Assembly (NCBI GenBank): GCA_903921325.1 | Contig: CAIXPL010000008.1 | Coordinates: 124,001 to 188,000 of the forward strand | Length of the DNA: 64,000 nucleotides | Source of the DNA: an uncultured Pseudomonadota bacterium | GTDB lineage: Bacteria; Pseudomonadota; Gammaproteobacteria; Burkholderiales; SG8-39 | Direction: 5' to 3' | Part shown: positions 53,859 through 63,005 of the stretch, piece after piece | Layout of the letters: each line of letters begins with the position of its first letter | Position numbering within the stretch: position 1 is the stretch's first letter | Translations under genes and position numbers: made by a program | The notes under the pieces: model-generated | Told to the model about the DNA's origin: nothing | Database searches by the model: none | Seen by the model: only the letters and a program-made list of their open reading frames with translations

Positions 53859-54182
53859 CTAGGAGTACGCGCCCCAATCCCTTGCTACGGACCAGTTGGT
53901 AACCTTCCAACGGACGAACTCTGCAGGGTCGAAAATAGTGTCGAGCACTTCGAAAGCCTGGATCCGTTCTGCTAGCAGTCCAAGCGAATGACCCCCTCTG
54001 TCACTATCGTAGTCCCACACCCAATAGCGCGGAATGCCATCCTTTATCTTGGCGCCCACCTTCCAATCCATCGGGGCGCACGTACGCGTCAAATATCCAC
54101 CATCCTCTTCCGAATAGAAAGTGATGCGAAGTTTCCTCTTAGCGTGAATTGCTGCGATGAACTCATGGTGCTTGGTGTGCAT
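53859..54182 (-). CDS. WYL-like small protein
   Basis: Protein of 107 aa resembling stand-alone WYL-type sensor domains: FIAAIHAKRKLRITFYSEEDGGYLTRTCAPMDW, RYWVWDYDSDRGGHSLGLLAERIQAFEVLDTIFDPAEF. Such proteins are frequent near defence genes and may sense nucleotides or DNA. The opposite orientation from its neighbours suggests its own promoter. Confidence 0.6.
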   Translation of the reverse strand: MHTKHHEFIAAIHAKRKLRITFYSEEDGGYLTRTCAPMDWKVGAKIKDGIPRYWVWDYDSDRGGHSLGLLAERIQAFEVLDTIFDPAEFVRWKVTNWSVARDWGAYS

Positions 54183-54369
54183 GGGCTACTCCGTCGACGG
54201 AACACTCTGTGCGCCGACATGGCGCGGCGGTCAATTGCCTCGGCCTTCATACGAGCTGGTTAGGTTAAGCCATGCTACCGTCAAGGCTAGTGAGACCGTA
54301 TATCGCAGGGAGTAGTCTGCCCGAACTTCACCTTGTCGGGTATACCCCGCATTTCGGTCCCTGCCGCCG

Positions 54370-55173
54370 GTGGCGGTTTGGTGTCGCAACTCATTCGAGC
54401 GTCGCCAGTTCAACCGCCCCGAGAGACTTTCGGTTGCACCTGAGAATCACGTTATTCTTGTGGGCCCTGCTCATGTCGTCGGCCTGTCCGTCGCGGTAGG
54501 TCTCGCCAGGCCTGCCCGCGGTTGGCTCGATGCTGACAGACGCTGCCCGCAATTTCTCGGTTGGCCAGCGCGTTCATGTTCGCGAACGAGGGAGTCGTCG
54601 CGTGTCAGCATAGCTGTGGCTCTTTTTGCACATCGCGCTTTCCTCGTCGAAGGAACGACAGATTCGTCAGTGTTCTACGGGATAGGAGATAAGACCTCCG
54701 TGGGCTCACTCGAGGCCGCGGGCGTTTCAATTGTTCCCGTGGGAGGCAAGACAAGGATCCCACTCGCACACGCTATTCTGACCTCACTGGGCATTCCGGC
54801 ATATGCGCTGTTCGATGCGGACGGCGGATTTGAAGCGCGTGCAAAGGCCAATGGCAAGACGCAAGACAAGATCGATGGCGAGCGGCAGAGCCATGTAGCG
54901 GCGAATCGCACGGCATTGAAGTACTTCAGTCGAATTGAAGAAGACTTTCCATCTGATATCGTTGCCGAAAACGTGGCGATCTTTGCAGATCACCTCGAAG
55001 CATTTCTGGAGGCAAGCTGGCCAGAGTGGATCACGGCGTGCAACAGTGTGGCGGCTGCTGCAGGTATCAATCTCGCGAAGAATCAACTCGCGTACCGGAC
55101 GGCCACCCTAATGGCTACGGGAACGGTTCCCGAGATTCTTTCGCGAATCCTAGCGAAGGCAGAAGGTAAATAG
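54370..55173 (+). CDS. TOPRIM-domain protein, probably truncated OLD-family nuclease
   Basis: The C-terminal 185 residues contain a TOPRIM domain of OLD/GajA type: [32 protein letters not shown] and [20 protein letters not shown]. The OLD ATPase domain is missing; an upstream stretch [14 protein letters not shown] in the same frame looks like a decayed P-loop. A GTG at 54616 would start just before the TOPRIM domain. Either a degraded OLD nuclease or a stand-alone TOPRIM protein. It ends 2 bp before the next gene, so they are likely one operon. Confidence 0.6.
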   Translation: MAVWCRNSFERRQFNRPERLSVAPENHVILVGPAHVVGLSVAVGLARPARGWLDADRRCPQFLGWPARSCSRTRESSRVSIAVALFAHRAFLVEGTTDSSVFYGIGDKTSVGSLEAAGVSIVPVGGKTRIPLAHAILTSLGIPAYALFDADGGFEARAKANGKTQDKIDGERQSHVAANRTALKYFSRIEEDFPSDIVAENVAIFADHLEAFLEASWPEWITACNSVAAAAGINLAKNQLAYRTATLMATGTVPEILSRILAKAEGK

Positions 55174-55175
55174 GC

Positions 55176-56585
55176 ATGCACGAGATCATCTGCCCGCACT
55201 GCGGGAAGGCTTTCAAAATTGACGAAGCCGGATACGCGGACATTCTAAAGCAGGTTCGCGACGGCGAGTTTGAGGAGCAACTGCACGAGCGCCTTGAGCT
55301 GGCCGAACAGGAGAAGCGCAATGCCGTGGAACTCGCCACGGCTAGGGTTGCCGGCGAACTGCAGAAGGCTGCAGCAGCGAAGGACGTCGAGATTCAGGGG
55401 CTAAAAGCGATAATCGACGCTGGTGAGGTCGCGCGTAAGCTTGCCGTGGCCGAGGCCCTTGGCGCAGTGGAAAAGGAGCGCAATGCGCTCGCCAATGAAC
55501 TGGAGCAGGTGAAGCGGGACAAGCTGGCCGCTGCAACGCTCGCGGAGGCCAAGCTTTTAAGCGAGCTGCAGCAGGCCGCCGCCACAAAGGATACGGAGAT
55601 CCAGGGCCTGAAGGCCAAGCTGGAAGCCGTCGATCTTGCGCAAAAGCTAGCGATCAGCGAGGCAGTCGCTCCGGTCGCAAAAGAGCGCGACGAGCTGAAG
55701 ATTGGCCTCGAGCGCTCGAAGCTTGAGAAGCAGCTTGCCGAGCAGTCGCTGAAGGAAAAGTACGAGACGCAGATCAAGGATCGCGATGATTCGATCGAGC
55801 GCCTCCGGGACATGAAGTCTCGCCTGTCGACCAAAATGGTTGGTGAAACCCTCGAGCAGCACTGCGAGACCGAGTTCAACCGAATCCGAGCGACAGCCTT
55901 TCCGAAGGCCTATTTCGAGAAAGACAACGACGCGCGGACCGGCAGCAAGGGCGACTTCATTTTTCGCGATCTGGACGAGGCGGGCACCGAGATCGTCTCG
56001 ATCATGTTCGAAATGAAGAACGAGAGCGATCGAACCGCAACAAAGAGTCGGAACGAGGACTTCCTCAAAGAACTCGACAAGGATCGCACCGAGAAGGGGT
56101 GCGAGTACGCGGTACTCGTCTCGCTGCTCGAGCCCGACAGCGAGCTTTACAACACGGGAATCGTTGATGTGTTCTACCGCTACCCGAAGATGTACGTCGT
56201 CAGACCTCAGTTCTTCATTCCCATCATCACGGTGCTGCGGAATGCGGCGATGAACTCGCTCAAGTACAAGTCGGAGCTTGCGCTGGTTAGGGCCCAGAAC
56301 ATCGACATCACGAACTTCGAGCACGAGCTGGACACCTTCAAGACCGCATTTGCGAAGAACTACGACCTTGCCTCTAGGCGCTTTCAGACGGCGATCGAAG
56401 AAATCGACAAATCGATTGACCACTTGCAGAAGACGAAGGAAGCCCTGCTCGGAACCGATCGGAACCTTCGTCTTGCGAATGACAAGGCACAGGATGTGAC
56501 GATCAAGAAGCTGACTCGGGGCAACCCGACAATGGCGGCCAAGTTCGATGAGCTCAACAATAGTGACCCACGGGAGCCGAAATGA
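55176..56585 (+). CDS. DUF2130 protein: zinc finger, coiled coil and nuclease-like domain
   Basis: Protein of 469 aa. N-terminal ICPHCGKAF zinc finger; coiled coil over residues 20-220 with two tandem copies of a 60-residue unit ([21 protein letters not shown] / [21 protein letters not shown]); then the DUF2130 domain with [30 protein letters not shown] and IMFEMKNE, the D...ExK pattern of restriction-endonuclease-like folds; and a helical tail. Likely a DNA- or RNA-cutting effector paired with the TOPRIM protein (inference). Confidence 0.75.
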   Translation: MHEIICPHCGKAFKIDEAGYADILKQVRDGEFEEQLHERLELAEQEKRNAVELATARVAGELQKAAAAKDVEIQGLKAIIDAGEVARKLAVAEALGAVEKERNALANELEQVKRDKLAAATLAEAKLLSELQQAAATKDTEIQGLKAKLEAVDLAQKLAISEAVAPVAKERDELKIGLERSKLEKQLAEQSLKEKYETQIKDRDDSIERLRDMKSRLSTKMVGETLEQHCETEFNRIRATAFPKAYFEKDNDARTGSKGDFIFRDLDEAGTEIVSIMFEMKNESDRTATKSRNEDFLKELDKDRTEKGCEYAVLVSLLEPDSELYNTGIVDVFYRYPKMYVVRPQFFIPIITVLRNAAMNSLKYKSELALVRAQNIDITNFEHELDTFKTAFAKNYDLASRRFQTAIEEIDKSIDHLQKTKEALLGTDRNLRLANDKAQDVTIKKLTRGNPTMAAKFDELNNSDPREPK

Positions 56586-56848
56586 GCCATGTTAGGACTC
56601 TGTCCGTTAAGCGTTACTGCGTTCAAGCGTGACCGTCAGCCTTGCGGTCTGATGAGCGGCACTAACGGCCCGACCATGGCGCAGTCTGATCAACTCGAGG
56701 TGTAGAGTCGACGGCGCGCGCCGTCTATTGAGAAGTTGGCGGCTAATCGTGGGCCGTCTTTCCGCGGGCGCGTGCAGGCCCCGAGGAAAAGCAGGGCGCC
56801 GTGTGTTCGGCTATACGATTCGGCCGTTCGGCTTTGACCTCACTGTAG

Positions 56849-58312
56849 TCAGGCCTGCAGGTCCGTGGCGCCCCTTGTCGCGGCGACGGATTGCCACGTG
56901 GGTAGCCAGTATTTCTTGTCGCCAATTAAGACGCGATAGCCATCGGGATCAATCTCGATGGCGTCGCGAGAAGTCTGATTGACTGCTGGCCCCGTGAGAC
57001 CGTGGAAATATGCAAGGCCAATCCGGAGCCATTTGAGCAGGAAGGCGTCGCCATCGCGTCCATTCTGTGCCAGATTCATCAGCATAGATTCGAGGTATTT
57101 TCGACGCCGTTCGGCCACCCTCGCTTCGTCGATCGCGGCCGCAAGGGCGAGCGCGTATTCTTCATTGAGAAAGCGAATGAAGCCAGTCAGCGCGGCCAGT
57201 TGACCAGGCGCCTCGCGTAAAAAGCGATCCACGGCGATTTGGTCAGGCAAGGTGTGCCCAAAGGCATCAGCGGCGAGGATCAGGCTCGCCGCTGGCCGCA
57301 GCGCTAGCCGCATTGATCGGACGGTCGACTTGCCGCCGTCGACTCTGGCCTGCAACCGGTCCTTGTAGGCCAAAATTGCGTCGGCACCGATGGTACCGGC
57401 TGGCACGGAGGCGATGACGGCGGCGACGCGTCGGCGCTCGGAGTCAGCGGTGCGTGTGGTGGCGTCCACGGCTATAAAGCCATTTTCGACAAGCCATTCC
57501 ATCGGCAGCCGGACTCGCCGCAATCCTTCCGCACCAAAGTGTTCCACGAGCGGTGGGTAGGTTGGGATCTCGCTCCAGTGCTGCTCGATCTCGGCAAAAA
57601 AGGGCAGATAGCGGTGGATGCTGAGGGCCGCTCGTTGCGCTCCGGCATGGTGTTCCAGCCACGCGCCGAAGTCCGCGAACAGCGTGGCAAAGCGCGGCGA
57701 AGCGAATGCGGCCTGATCGAGCCGCACGCGCTTCTCGTGTACAGATCGCCAGTAACAGGTCTCACATGCATTTCCCCGACCAGCCGGCATCGGTTGCCCG
57801 CAGGACGGGCAAGCGACATTGCCTCCTGTCTGACATGCTCGACACAACAACCGACCATCCTCCGACTTGTTGAGAAGTCGATTTCGTCGGCACATCTGGC
57901 AGCTGGCGAAATCGCGCTGCGCGCACGCCGGACACACCTGCACGTCCAAACCCAGGCGGGAAACGCGTGAAAGTCGGCTAGACGATTTGCCGCACTTTCC
58001 ACACGCTCTTTGCGGAACGAAATGTGGCCGGCAAGAATTGCAAACAGGGCCGTACTCCGTCATCACGCCAATGCTGCGGCCTCGCTCGCCGCACCGTACG
58101 CAGGGCCGGCCAGCATCACACTTAAGGCAAGCCGAATCATTGCCAGGAGGCAATCGAGCAAAATTCCCGCACGAGGGACACATGCGTCTCTTAAAAGTGC
58201 GCGCGTAACAGGTCGTGCAATACCTCTTGCCCTTGTACTTGCGATGCGCCTTCTCCATCAAATTGCCGCAGCCGTCACAGATTGATGAAGGCGCGGTAAC
58301 AGCTGTCTCCAT
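56849..58312 (-). CDS. Multi-zinc-ribbon protein with integrase-like helical domain, fifth gene of the tns operon
   Basis: Protein of 487 aa. Residues 1 to about 200 hold about twelve CxxC pairs (CDGCG, CTTC, CPSCG, CLKC, CVRCG, CNSC, CGKCG, CPAC, CQMC, CRAC, CPSCG, CETC), i.e. six tandem zinc ribbons. The remaining 290 residues are helical and recall the SAM-like N-terminal domains of tyrosine recombinases (FGAWLEHHAGAQRAALSIHR, LRPAASLILAADAFGHTLPD, LTGFIRFLNEEY), without a recombinase active site. The ATG overlaps the tniQ stop (TGATG), so it is co-translated; the frame continues upstream within tniQ. Candidate target-site factor; perhaps equivalent to the last tni gene of AbaR islands. 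Confidence 0.75.
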   Translation of the reverse strand: METAVTAPSSICDGCGNLMEKAHRKYKGKRYCTTCYARTFKRRMCPSCGNFARLPPGNDSACLKCDAGRPCVRCGERGRSIGVMTEYGPVCNSCRPHFVPQRACGKCGKSSSRLSRVSRLGLDVQVCPACAQRDFASCQMCRRNRLLNKSEDGRLLCRACQTGGNVACPSCGQPMPAGRGNACETCYWRSVHEKRVRLDQAAFASPRFATLFADFGAWLEHHAGAQRAALSIHRYLPFFAEIEQHWSEIPTYPPLVEHFGAEGLRRVRLPMEWLVENGFIAVDATTRTADSERRRVAAVIASVPAGTIGADAILAYKDRLQARVDGGKSTVRSMRLALRPAASLILAADAFGHTLPDQIAVDRFLREAPGQLAALTGFIRFLNEEYALALAAAIDEARVAERRRKYLESMLMNLAQNGRDGDAFLLKWLRIGLAYFHGLTGPAVNQTSRDAIEIDPDGYRVLIGDKKYWLPTWQSVAATRGATDLQA

Positions 58313-59382
58313 CACGACCTGAGCTTTCGCTGGAGCCGCGCGACCATCTGCTCGACGGCAGCCCTGGGTCTTGGGCGATGCCGCTTCCTCGGTAGTTTCC
58401 TTTGACGGAGTGACTCCCCCAAGGGAAGCACTGAAACTAGCTGATTGAGGCATTGCGGGAGATCGCCGCCAACGGCCATCAGCGCGCTTCGAGTGAGGCC
58501 TGTACTTACGGCCGCGTCTGCCAGTGCGCCTGGGCGTAGAGCGAGAATCTGGGATGCGAACGCCAACAGAGCGCTGCGATCGCTGGTGGGTAGAAGTTCC
58601 AGTGGAAGTCCGGTTGCTGGTGACCGGATCGTCGACACGTCCAATCCAAGTCCTGCGAACAGTCGGGCGATGCTCTGGTGGCCCGGGCGACCCGCTGCCC
58701 GAAGCATTCGGACGATGACTCGCGCCAAGCGGAACCACTCCGTTGCAGGAATAGCAATGTCGCCATAATTTGCCGTTCCTCGTTCGACCGCATGATCAGC
58801 AATTTTCTGGAAGCGAGCGGCATGCGAAGACCAAGGCCCGTGTGGCTGATCACGGAGGTCGGCTTTGCAGTGGGCGCACAGCGCTATGTGTGCGTCCTTC
58901 AGGGTCAGCCGGTGTGGTTCAAGGACGGTTCCACATGCGGGGCAATGGTCTATCAGCGCACGGTCGTGCGCGGGACAGCCGGTGTGCCAGGCCAGTCTCC
59001 AACGACGGCGGTAGTAGGGTCGAGTGTCCGAGGCAAGACATGCTGGACAGAATTGCAATCCGCCGTATCGAATTCGATTACGGCAGCCCGCAGCGAGAAT
59101 CCACGGCCATACGGGCGTACCGGCGGTTGTCACACTGGCAACTTTGGGCGCGATCGTGGCCAAAGTGAGTGCAGCAAAATCATCATTGGACAAGCCCGAC
59201 GAGCTACCCGGACTACCGATCGTGCCGCGATCGAGATCCGTCGTCCACACACGTCGATGTGGCCATAGGTGTGAAGTCAAAACAAGGGGATCGCAGCCTC
59301 GAGCTAGCGCCAGCCGAACCAGCCAGGACGAAAGCAACTCGTCCGGCAACCTCGGCTGGTAGATCGCAAACCTTGTAGTCAC
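58312..59382 (-). CDS. tniQ: TniQ/TnsD-family target-selection protein
   Basis: Protein of 356 aa. Starts FAIYQPRLPDELLSSWLVRLALARG, the TniQ N-terminus, followed by zinc-binding segments FCPACLASDTRPYYRRRWRLAWHTGCPAHDRALIDHCPACG and ALCAHCKADL. It links TnsC to a chosen attachment site. It is shorter than TnsD of Tn7 (about 500 aa), so part of comM recognition may be done by the zinc-ribbon protein encoded next (inference). Overlaps tnsC by 4 bp. Confidence 0.88.
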   Translation of the reverse strand: MTTRFAIYQPRLPDELLSSWLVRLALARGCDPLVLTSHLWPHRRVWTTDLDRGTIGSPGSSSGLSNDDFAALTLATIAPKVASVTTAGTPVWPWILAAGCRNRIRYGGLQFCPACLASDTRPYYRRRWRLAWHTGCPAHDRALIDHCPACGTVLEPHRLTLKDAHIALCAHCKADLRDQPHGPWSSHAARFQKIADHAVERGTANYGDIAIPATEWFRLARVIVRMLRAAGRPGHQSIARLFAGLGLDVSTIRSPATGLPLELLPTSDRSALLAFASQILALRPGALADAAVSTGLTRSALMAVGGDLPQCLNQLVSVLPLGESLRQRKLPRKRHRPRPRAAVEQMVARLQRKLRS

Positions 59383-60269
59383 CCAATGAGCTCACGGACA
59401 CCGCTGGTTGGGCGCATCCAGGCTTTGGCCTCGATCGCCTGTTTGTCGATGCACTCAGTCCCATCCTGAATGGCATCGCAAGCGCATGCAACGAGAAGGC
59501 GATGAAGATTTCCAATATTGCCGTCGCAGATCGAGTGCAACATCAGCGCCATCTCCGGCTGATGAAGGCGAGAAGCCTGCCGGAGAGGCAGCATTAGTTC
59601 AAAGGCGCCCAGAAGCTTCTGGAATTCGTTGTTCAACGTCCAGGTTGGCAGACTGAAAACGTCGAAGCGGCTCGCATGCTGCGGGTCGGTGTGCAGAACG
59701 CGTACAGCATCGCGCGTTCCTACTCCGACGATCGGGATGGCAAGTTCATTGCAAAGCAGCTTGATGGCATTCATGACTTCACGCTGCTTGATGGGCGAGC
59801 CAGTTAGCAGGGAATGAAACTCGTCGATGATCAGCATGCGCACGTGGCAGGCGCGGAACAGGTGTATTACCTGATAGCGCAGCTTGGCGCATGGATCGGT
59901 CGCGCGATACGGCGCAAAAAACTGCTCCAGGATAGAGATGTAGAGGCCCTTCTCATCAGCGCTTGGCGGGGACTCAGCAAGTATGATCGGTTTGACGGGC
60001 TCAGAGTCTCCATTCACATACCCAGTTCCGCAGAGATCGGCGAAGCGCCGCACGATGGTCGTCTTGCCGTTATTCGGCTCGCCGACGATTAAGAGGTTCG
60101 GCATTCGTGGCCGTTGGGGCTTGTGCAATAGACCCTGCAGCGTCTCCAGGATCTGGTGCGCTGTTGCATAGCCGATCCAGCGCGGCCGGTCGAGGAAGGC
60201 GATGCGTTCCTTGTCCGATAAGGCCATCAGATGCCGAAAGTCTGGATGAATGTGCGCATACTCGCTCAT
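59379..60269 (-). CDS. tnsC: TnsC/TniB AAA+ transposition regulator
   Basis: ATPase of 296 aa. Walker A LLIVGEPNNGKTTIVRRFADL near residue 60, Walker B RMLIIDEFHSLLTG near 145, sensor region IPIVGVGTRDAVRVL. It carries the signal between TniQ or TnsE and the TnsAB transposase. Shorter than Tn7 TnsC (555 aa), more like TniB. Overlaps tnsB (ATGA). Confidence 0.92.
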   Translation of the reverse strand: MSEYAHIHPDFRHLMALSDKERIAFLDRPRWIGYATAHQILETLQGLLHKPQRPRMPNLLIVGEPNNGKTTIVRRFADLCGTGYVNGDSEPVKPIILAESPPSADEKGLYISILEQFFAPYRATDPCAKLRYQVIHLFRACHVRMLIIDEFHSLLTGSPIKQREVMNAIKLLCNELAIPIVGVGTRDAVRVLHTDPQHASRFDVFSLPTWTLNNEFQKLLGAFELMLPLRQASRLHQPEMALMLHSICDGNIGNLHRLLVACACDAIQDGTECIDKQAIEAKAWMRPTSGVRELIG

Positions 60270-62230
60270 GCGATGTCCCCATACGGGACAATGTCGTCGG
60301 ACAGTCCTGCAAGGGCAGCGTTGGCTGGCGGTTGCGGAATAGTTGCCTTCGACACCGGCACATGTGCCAGCGGCGCATCCGGGGACACCTTGTTTGCGTG
60401 GTCTTTACGCTTCTGCGCCTCCCTCCTGGCCCGCTTTGTCTTTTCCTTTGACTCTTCGACCATTTCGCGCAGCTCAGTGAGCACGCGCAGAATCTGATGG
60501 TGGTCTACGCTGATTATTCCTTCCTGCCTTAGCTTTTCTCGCACCTGCCGGTATTCCCAAATGCTAATTGGCGGGAGGGCCTGGTCGGTGAATGGGATCT
60601 TGAAGTACTGCTTGATCTCTGGATCGAAAAACCAGAGGGTGCTGATGTCGCGTGAGTCACGCCGGAATGTGAGCTGCCGCTTTTTACCGCCGTCCTTTTC
60701 GACAGCATTGATCCAAGGGCGAAGCGACTCTGCGTAGTACCTCATACCGTCGATTGTTACACCGACGGTCTGCACCGTTCGTCGGAACGCAGGTAGGAAG
60801 TCAAGCAGGATAGTGTGGCGGTCGGTGGGTCGGGACGGAAGACCGACTCCCGGGGTCGCTGCATTGCCAAATATGCCGATTTCCCACTTCTTGATCGGAG
60901 CCATCATCAGGGAGGAATGCTTGCGCTTGTGGTACACCTTGCAGATCAGGGTTACCAGCCATACCTCAAACTCGGACTTGGTGATGGCCGCGCGCTTCTC
61001 AGCGTCGTAGCCCGCCCGTTCCTTGGGCGATGAAAAAGTGGTACCCGGGAGGGCGTGAATCTCCCGTAGCAGCGTACCCAACAACCGCTCGATCGTTCCG
61101 CCATAGTTCGGTTGCTTAACGGGACGGAACTCCAGATGGATGCCGTACATCTGGCAAGACCGTTGAAAATTGTTCGAGCGAAAGTCTGCTCCATTGTCGA
61201 CGTGGATCGTCTTAGGCACGCCCCAGACGGGCCACTGGGCGTCGACCCCGTGAAGCGTAAGCCAGTCTTCCTTGGGAAGCACGGAGTGCGCTACACACAT
61301 CGCTACCGAGTTCTCTGACGGTGCGTCAAAGGAAAGGTAGTAGCCGGTAACCATGCGGCTGTGTACGTCGATCGCCAGCGTGATCCAGGGGCGGCCGATC
61401 GGTTTACGGTACAAATCGTCGACCAGAATGATATCGGCCGGCGTATGGTCGATCTGGACGACTGCGAGGGGAAAGTCAGCGTTGGGGAACCTGCCGGCTG
61501 CGGGTCGAAAACGGTTCTTGGCTTCCTCTTTGTAGCCTCGAGCACGCATCCGGTCTCGCTCACTGAGACTCGCGATCCGAGCGCGGATCGCTGACGCGCC
61601 AGGTGCTTCGATACCTCGCTCCAATGAGCGCCGTTGAATCTCCAAAATTGTCTTGCGCGCGGTGTTCCGTTGATCGGTCAGATAGAAGTCCGCCAGAACC
61701 TGACTAACAATCTCCTCTGCCTGTGCGGAGATGCGCCCCTTGCCCTCCTTCCAACCGCGCTTTCTCGGAATGAGAGCAGATACAACCTCGTAGGCTCGGT
61801 AGCGTTGCATCCATCGGTACAGCGTGCCGGCATTAACGCCTGTCTCCGCCGCCCGTTGCTCCACCGCCTCGCGGCCGCCGCTGAAGTTGTCGAGCAGTGG
61901 CTTGATCGCAGCGAATCGTCGTTCGGCAATCTGCCAGTCCTCGTCGGCAATCTCGGTCAAGTCAACATTGTGGTCCGAATACTGTCGGTTCGTGGCTACC
62001 GACGTCAGTTCAGCCAAGCGAAGCGCTGTACTGCGGTTTGTCTTGACGTCAATGCCGATGGCGGACTCAAAGTCGAGTAGCTCTGTGATTTGGTAGACAG
62101 TGTCGCCCTGCTGCACGTACGCGCCGATTTCAAGACTGACGCGTTGTCGCTGCGGCTCAAGCGCGGGATTGAGGAGCGCGGCATTATCGATGTCAAGCAC
62201 GATCGGGTACCCACAGTTCGGTTTTGTCAC
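60266..62230 (-). CDS. tnsB: TnsB/TniA DDE transposase
   Basis: Transposase of 654 aa with Mu/Tn7-type rve core. Catalytic residues: Asp in VVQIDHTPADIIL (about 258), Asp in TIHVDNGADFRSNNF (about 344) and Glu in GGTIERLLGTLLRE (about 380), spacing close to that of Tn7 TnsB. N-terminal helix-turn-helix regions include NAGTLYRWMQRYRAYEVVSAL; the C-terminus has the basic linker expected for TnsC contact (KTKRARREAQKRKDHANK). It overlaps tnsA by 38 bp. Confidence 0.95.
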   Translation of the reverse strand: MTKPNCGYPIVLDIDNAALLNPALEPQRQRVSLEIGAYVQQGDTVYQITELLDFESAIGIDVKTNRSTALRLAELTSVATNRQYSDHNVDLTEIADEDWQIAERRFAAIKPLLDNFSGGREAVEQRAAETGVNAGTLYRWMQRYRAYEVVSALIPRKRGWKEGKGRISAQAEEIVSQVLADFYLTDQRNTARKTILEIQRRSLERGIEAPGASAIRARIASLSERDRMRARGYKEEAKNRFRPAAGRFPNADFPLAVVQIDHTPADIILVDDLYRKPIGRPWITLAIDVHSRMVTGYYLSFDAPSENSVAMCVAHSVLPKEDWLTLHGVDAQWPVWGVPKTIHVDNGADFRSNNFQRSCQMYGIHLEFRPVKQPNYGGTIERLLGTLLREIHALPGTTFSSPKERAGYDAEKRAAITKSEFEVWLVTLICKVYHKRKHSSLMMAPIKKWEIGIFGNAATPGVGLPSRPTDRHTILLDFLPAFRRTVQTVGVTIDGMRYYAESLRPWINAVEKDGGKKRQLTFRRDSRDISTLWFFDPEIKQYFKIPFTDQALPPISIWEYRQVREKLRQEGIISVDHHQILRVLTELREMVEESKEKTKRARREAQKRKDHANKVSPDAPLAHVPVSKATIPQPPANAALAGLSDDIVPYGDIA

Positions 62231-62888
62231 TGAGCGGACGACTCATGTCGCAATCGATCTCCCGGATTGCGAGAAGGTGCCATAAGTGAGCCACTCCATT
62301 GGCACGAAAGGCGCCCATGAAGTGTCGAGACAACAAGTAATGAAAGGGCGTGGAGCCCATGTCACGCAGATTGTTGACTATCCACTGAGACTCTTCGGCT
62401 ACGAACTGCATCCGCTGGAAGCGCTCTAGAAATCGGATGTTTCGAAACGCCTGATCACGAATGCGAGACTCGTCATAAATCCGGAATTGCCAGCCCTGCG
62501 ACCGCGCAAATTTGCGCGCGGTCTTCCACTTGCCTGCCCAGATTCGCCATTTGGCGCGCCAAGCCTCTAGCGGCTTGACCTCTACGAGCAGTGGCCGCGG
62601 GTAATCGTCGAAACAACGATCGCCGAGCCGGTAGTGAACCAGGAAGTCAGGCGTGTAAAAGTTGGGACGCCCCAGCGGGTCAATGAACGGAATGCGAACC
62701 GGCTGGCAAGTCACGTCCAGAACGTCACGCATGAATTCGGCCCGAATCAGAAAGTCCCGCTCGAGCGTCGATTCGAAGGGAATCGGCGTTTCCCGACGAA
62801 ACATGTAGACACCGGAGACACTTCGCCGGGTCGGGGCGATGCGGCGAGTCTGTCGAACGGTAGTCGGGTCGCACCTATTGTCGCTCAT
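62193..62888 (-). CDS. tnsA: TnsA-like endonuclease subunit of the transposase
   Basis: Protein of 231 aa with a restriction-enzyme-like fold: LERDFLIRAEFMRDVLDVTCQPVRIPF, FYTPDFLVHYRLG (Asp, about residue 77) and LLVEVKPLEAW (ExK, about 102). It cuts the 5' ends so that the element moves by cut-and-paste. The ATG at 62888 (MSDNRCD) is preferred; an ATG at 62918 in frame lies among the TnsB-site repeats. First gene of the operon, adjacent to the right end. Confidence 0.88.
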   Translation of the reverse strand: MSDNRCDPTTVRQTRRIAPTRRSVSGVYMFRRETPIPFESTLERDFLIRAEFMRDVLDVTCQPVRIPFIDPLGRPNFYTPDFLVHYRLGDRCFDDYPRPLLVEVKPLEAWRAKWRIWAGKWKTARKFARSQGWQFRIYDESRIRDQAFRNIRFLERFQRMQFVAEESQWIVNNLRDMGSTPFHYLLSRHFMGAFRANGVAHLWHLLAIREIDCDMSRPLSDKTELWVPDRA

Positions 62889-62895
62889 TACGATG

Positions 62896-63000
62896 CCAGT
62901 CGCAGTAATTCTGTGCATTCCGTCGCAGAATAATGCCTCAATTTCTGCGTCTTGTGGGGGCTCTTGAGGTCCAGAGTTGCATTTATTTCAGTATCTTAGA
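62896..63000 (-). repeat. Right end: three TnsB-site-like repeats and terminal repeat
   Basis: Reading from the end inward on the minus strand: AAATAAATGCAACTCTGG (62971-62988), GCATTATTCTGCGACGGA (62919-62936), AGAATTACTGCGACTGG (62896-62912). All share AT-rich sequence followed by TGCRAC, as do two repeats at the left end. The two inner ones overlap the tnsA promoter and start. Confidence 0.7.
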
Positions 63001-63005
63001 GCGGC
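63001..63005. repeat. Target-site duplication, right copy (GCGGC)
   Basis: Matches 36286-36290; flanks the transposon directly. Confidence 0.88.

Larger units (their letters stand above)
36291..63000. mobile_element. Complete Tn7-like transposon inserted in comM (26,710 bp)
   Basis: Boundaries are fixed by the split comM gene, the 5-bp duplication GCGGC and 26-bp terminal inverted repeats (36291-36316 and 62975-63000, 19 of 26 matching, inner TGCAACT identical). The tns operon (tnsA, tnsB, tnsC, tniQ, zinc-ribbon gene) reads inward from the right end, as in Tn7; a tnsE-like gene reads inward from the left end. The termini start 5'-TCT rather than the 5'-TGT usual in this superfamily. Cargo of about 18 kb is mainly defence-like. 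comM is the known site of Tn6022/AbaR-type islands in Acinetobacter (established knowledge); no cas genes are present, so this is not a CRISPR-guided element. Confidence 0.93.

Noticed and set aside
36291-63000. CRISPR-associated transposon
   Set aside because: No cas genes or CRISPR repeats were seen; a TnsE-like gene and zinc-ribbon protein are present instead.
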